Source: Desulfotomaculaceae bacterium (GTDB taxonomy: Bacteria; Bacillota; Desulfotomaculia; Desulfotomaculales; Pelotomaculaceae). Taken from it: a stretch of 8,537 bases of DNA. The notes beneath the pieces are model-generated. The model was not told the DNA's origin. It did not search any database and worked only from the letters and a program-made list of their open reading frames with translations. The stretch covers positions 1 through 8,537 of the forward strand of contig JAQVLS010000058.1 of assembly GCA_028704035.1 (NCBI GenBank). Reading direction: 5' to 3'. The translations under genes and the position numbers were made by a program. Shown here in pieces: positions 6,201 to 8,537 of the stretch (the stretch's first letter is position 1; every line of letters starts with the position of its first letter).

Positions 6201-6229
6201 ATTGTACAGGTTTTTTGTAATACTGTCAA
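6201..6229 (-). promoter_or_regulatory. Strong sigma-A promoter between recX and rny
   Basis: On the minus strand TTGACA (complement of 6224-6229) is a perfect -35 box, followed by a 17-base spacer and TACAAT (complement of 6201-6206), five of six matches to the -10 consensus. Transcription should start near 6193-6194 (sequence CTGGGAG). It drives the candidate RNA and, by read-through, probably rny. It begins within 20 bases of the recX stop. Confidence 0.8.
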
Positions 6230-6239
6230 GACTGACAGT
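6222..6239. promoter_or_regulatory. Perfect inverted repeat covering the -35 box (possible operator)
   Basis: ACTGTCA-AGAC-TGACAGT has perfect 7-base arms with a 4-base centre. It contains the whole -35 hexamer of the promoter at 6201-6229. It is not followed by a U-tract on the minus strand (ATTACAAAA comes next), so it is not a standard recX terminator. A repressor or activator site is plausible; the protein is unknown. Confidence 0.4.
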
Positions 6240-6246
6240 TTCATAC

Positions 6247-6696
6247 CTAACTGTACCCAAGAGCTTGAATAACACTTTTTATAACACTATAAGAGAAGCC
6301 CTTCCGTTTAAGAAAGCCTATCAGAAGAGGATAAGGACAAGTCCCGCCGCGCAGCGTTATCTTTTTTTGCGCTAATTTCAGGGCGGAGTTGAATTCATCT
6401 TCGGGTCTTAATTCTGCTAAAAACTCATTGATGACAGCAATATCGATACCTTTATTCATCAATTCCTGCCGCAGTCCATAGCTGCCCTTTTTACCCGCTC
6501 TTTCCGCGATCCAATAACGCGCAAAAGCTTTATCATCGATATAACCCAGCCGCATCAGGTGTTTTATAACGGTATCGACCACTTCAATTGAATAACCTTT
6601 GCGTTCAAGACGCCACTTTAGTTCGAATTCTGATCGGGGGCGATAATTCATAAGTTTATATGCGAATAATCTGGCCCGATCTACTTCACTGTTCAC
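6247..6696 (-). CDS. recX: RecX-family regulator of RecA
   Basis: RecX binds inside the RecA filament groove and limits or modulates RecA filament growth and activity. The 149-residue product is of the short RecX type and is made of three-helix repeats, seen in LFAYKLMNYRPRSEFELKWR (10-29), GYIDDKAFARYWIAERAGKKG (51-71) and the C-terminal LIGFLKRKGFSYSVIKSVI repeat. The Y-R-P-R-S-E and GYIDD-FA motifs are characteristic. The GTG start directly follows the recA stop (TAAGTG, zero gap), and its RBS GAGGGG lies inside the last recA codons, so the two genes are translationally coupled and both fall under the recA SOS promoter. The stop is TAG. Confidence 0.93.
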   Translation of the reverse strand: MNSEVDRARLFAYKLMNYRPRSEFELKWRLERKGYSIEVVDTVIKHLMRLGYIDDKAFARYWIAERAGKKGSYGLRQELMNKGIDIAVINEFLAELRPEDEFNSALKLAQKKITLRGGTCPYPLLIGFLKRKGFSYSVIKSVIQALGYS

Positions 6697-7734
6697 TTAT
6701 TTCCCCTCTTTAGCAGATACAGCGGGTTCAGCATTCTCTTTATCACCAGCCATGTTAAGGTCCTGGCGGATCTTCTGTTCAATTTCATTAGTTAGTTCGG
6801 GATGATCCCTAAGGTATTCTTTTGCATTTTCCCTGCCCTGGCCAATCCTGTTCTCTCCATAGGAATACCAGGAGCCGCTTTTACTGATGATGTTCTTTTC
6901 CGCGGCAACATCCAGAATACTGCCTTCTTTGGATATGCCGGTCCCATACATTATATCGAACTCTGCTATTCTAAACGGCGGAGCAACTTTATTCTTGACT
7001 ATCTTTGCCTTTGTGCGGTTGCCGATGATATCTGTTCCTTGTTTAATATTTTCCTGTTTGCGCACCTCGAGCCGTATCGTGGAGTAGAACTTTAGTGCGC
7101 GCCCGCCTGTAGTTGTTTCTGGTGAGCCGTAAATTACTCCCACCTTTTCACGGATCTGGTTAATAAAGATAACTGTTGTTCTTGACCTGCTTATAGCGCC
7201 GGTAAGCTTGCGCAGAGCCTGGGACATCAAACGTGCTTGCAGACCGACATGGGCGTCTCCCATTTCTCCTTCTATTTCTGCACGGGGCACCAGCGCAGCG
7301 ACGCTGTCCACAACTATCACATCAACAGCCCCGCTGCGTACAAGTGCCTCGGCGATTTCTAGTGCCTGTTCGCCTGTATCAGGTTGTGAGAGCAGAAGGT
7401 TTTCAATATCCACGCCTAAATTCTTGGCATAGGTCGGGTCAAGGGCGTGTTCAGCATCGATAAATGCCGCCGTACCACCTGTTTTCTGGGCCTCCGCGAT
7501 TATGTGGAGGGCAACCGTAGTTTTACCGGATGATTCGGGGCCGAATACTTCGATAACCCGCCCGCGCGGCACCCCTCCCACCCCCAGGGCTATATCCAGG
7601 GAAAGAGCGCCGCTGGGAATAACCTCAACGTTCATTTTTGCTGATGCCGCTCCCAGCTTCATAATCGAACCCTTACCGAATTGCCTCTCAATTTGCGTCA
7701 GGGCTAAATCTAAGGCTTTTTGTTTTTCCGACAA
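6697..7734 (-). CDS. recA: Recombinase A
   Basis: RecA forms ATP-dependent filaments on single-stranded DNA, carries out strand exchange and triggers LexA self-cleavage in the SOS response. The 345-residue protein has the usual length and layout: N-terminal helix [18 protein letters not shown] (11-28), Walker A GPESSGKT (65-72), catalytic Glu95 in DAEHALD, Walker B VIVVDS (139-144, Asp143), the [10 protein letters not shown] segment (170-179), Gln193 in NQIREKVG at the start of loop L2 with [15 protein letters not shown], and an acidic variable C-terminal tail. No intein is present. The start is a TTG (complement of 7732-7734) with a G-rich RBS (GGGGGG, complement of 7741-7746) six bases upstream; no in-frame ATG exists before residue 25, which already lies in the conserved region. 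Promoter and LexA box are directly upstream, and recX abuts downstream. Confidence 0.98.
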   Translation of the reverse strand: MSEKQKALDLALTQIERQFGKGSIMKLGAASAKMNVEVIPSGALSLDIALGVGGVPRGRVIEVFGPESSGKTTVALHIIAEAQKTGGTAAFIDAEHALDPTYAKNLGVDIENLLLSQPDTGEQALEIAEALVRSGAVDVIVVDSVAALVPRAEIEGEMGDAHVGLQARLMSQALRKLTGAISRSRTTVIFINQIREKVGVIYGSPETTTGGRALKFYSTIRLEVRKQENIKQGTDIIGNRTKAKIVKNKVAPPFRIAEFDIMYGTGISKEGSILDVAAEKNIISKSGSWYSYGENRIGQGRENAKEYLRDHPELTNEIEQKIRQDLNMAGDKENAEPAVSAKEGK

Positions 7735-7759
7735 TGATTTCCCCCCATTTCACTTTATC

Positions 7760-7773
7760 AGAACACTAGTTCG
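7760..7773 (-). promoter_or_regulatory. LexA/SOS box of recA
   Basis: The minus strand reads CGAACTAGTGTTCT, matching the Firmicute LexA (DinR) consensus CGAACRNRYGTTYC at 12 of 14 positions with both half sites CGAAC and GTTC intact. It lies about 12 bases downstream of the -10 box, roughly at +5 to +18, where bound LexA would block promoter clearance. This makes recA and recX SOS-inducible. Confidence 0.88.
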
Positions 7774-7784
7774 TTATTCGTCTC

Positions 7785-7814
7785 ATTATAATGGTTATTT
7801 CTGGCTGTTGTCAA
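7785..7814 (-). promoter_or_regulatory. Consensus sigma-A promoter of recA
   Basis: On the minus strand TTGACA (complement of 7809-7814) and TATAAT (complement of 7785-7790) are both perfect, separated by 18 bases. The predicted start is near 7778, giving a leader of about 44 bases that contains the SOS box. The -35 box begins only about ten bases after the stop codon of the helicase gene. Confidence 0.88.
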
Positions 7815-7823
7815 TATGAATTT

Positions 7824-8537
<714 letters not shown>

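Overview
The window looks like chromosomal DNA from a spore-forming, low-to-mid GC Firmicute of the class Clostridia, most likely a Peptococcaceae-type organism (Desulfotomaculum/Pelotomaculum relatives). The pointers are an almost canonical SpoVS, an RNase Y, strong AGGAGGT-type ribosome binding sites with several GTG/TTG starts, a Firmicute-type LexA box at recA, and an aminotransferase of the LL-diaminopimelate aminotransferase type. The genus is an inference from these features. No mobile element, CRISPR array, tRNA or rRNA was seen.

Every protein gene lies on the minus strand, so the window reads from high to low coordinates. In order: the C-terminal part of a DEAD-box RNA helicase (8537-7824); recA with its own consensus promoter and SOS box; recX directly abutting recA; a 294-base gap holding a strong promoter, a long self-complementary RNA and a textbook terminator; rny (RNase Y); a 248-base gap with a foldable three-way-junction sequence and a very good sigma-H promoter; an unrecognised 173-residue protein; ymdB; spoVS with a second sigma-H-like promoter and a terminator behind it; a PHP-domain phosphoesterase; a DapL-like aminotransferase; and the start of a small coiled-coil protein at the left edge.

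The core order recA - rny - ymdB - spoVS is the same as in Bacillus subtilis, where tdh, kbl and the miaB homologue follow spoVS. The genes combine DNA repair (recA/recX, SOS controlled), RNA turnover (helicase, RNase Y), a phosphodiesterase switch protein (YmdB) and sporulation (SpoVS). The extra protein between rny and ymdB and the two sigma-H-type promoters suggest that the distal half of the cluster is switched on early in sporulation separately from rny.

The parts least explained by known genes are: (1) the promoter-to-terminator RNA of about 200 nt between recX and rny, whose ends pair into a rod like 6S RNA; (2) the three-way-junction candidate just behind rny; (3) the sigma-H promoter in front of the unknown gene plus ymdB. 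These are read by eye from the sequence; no folding program or database search was run.
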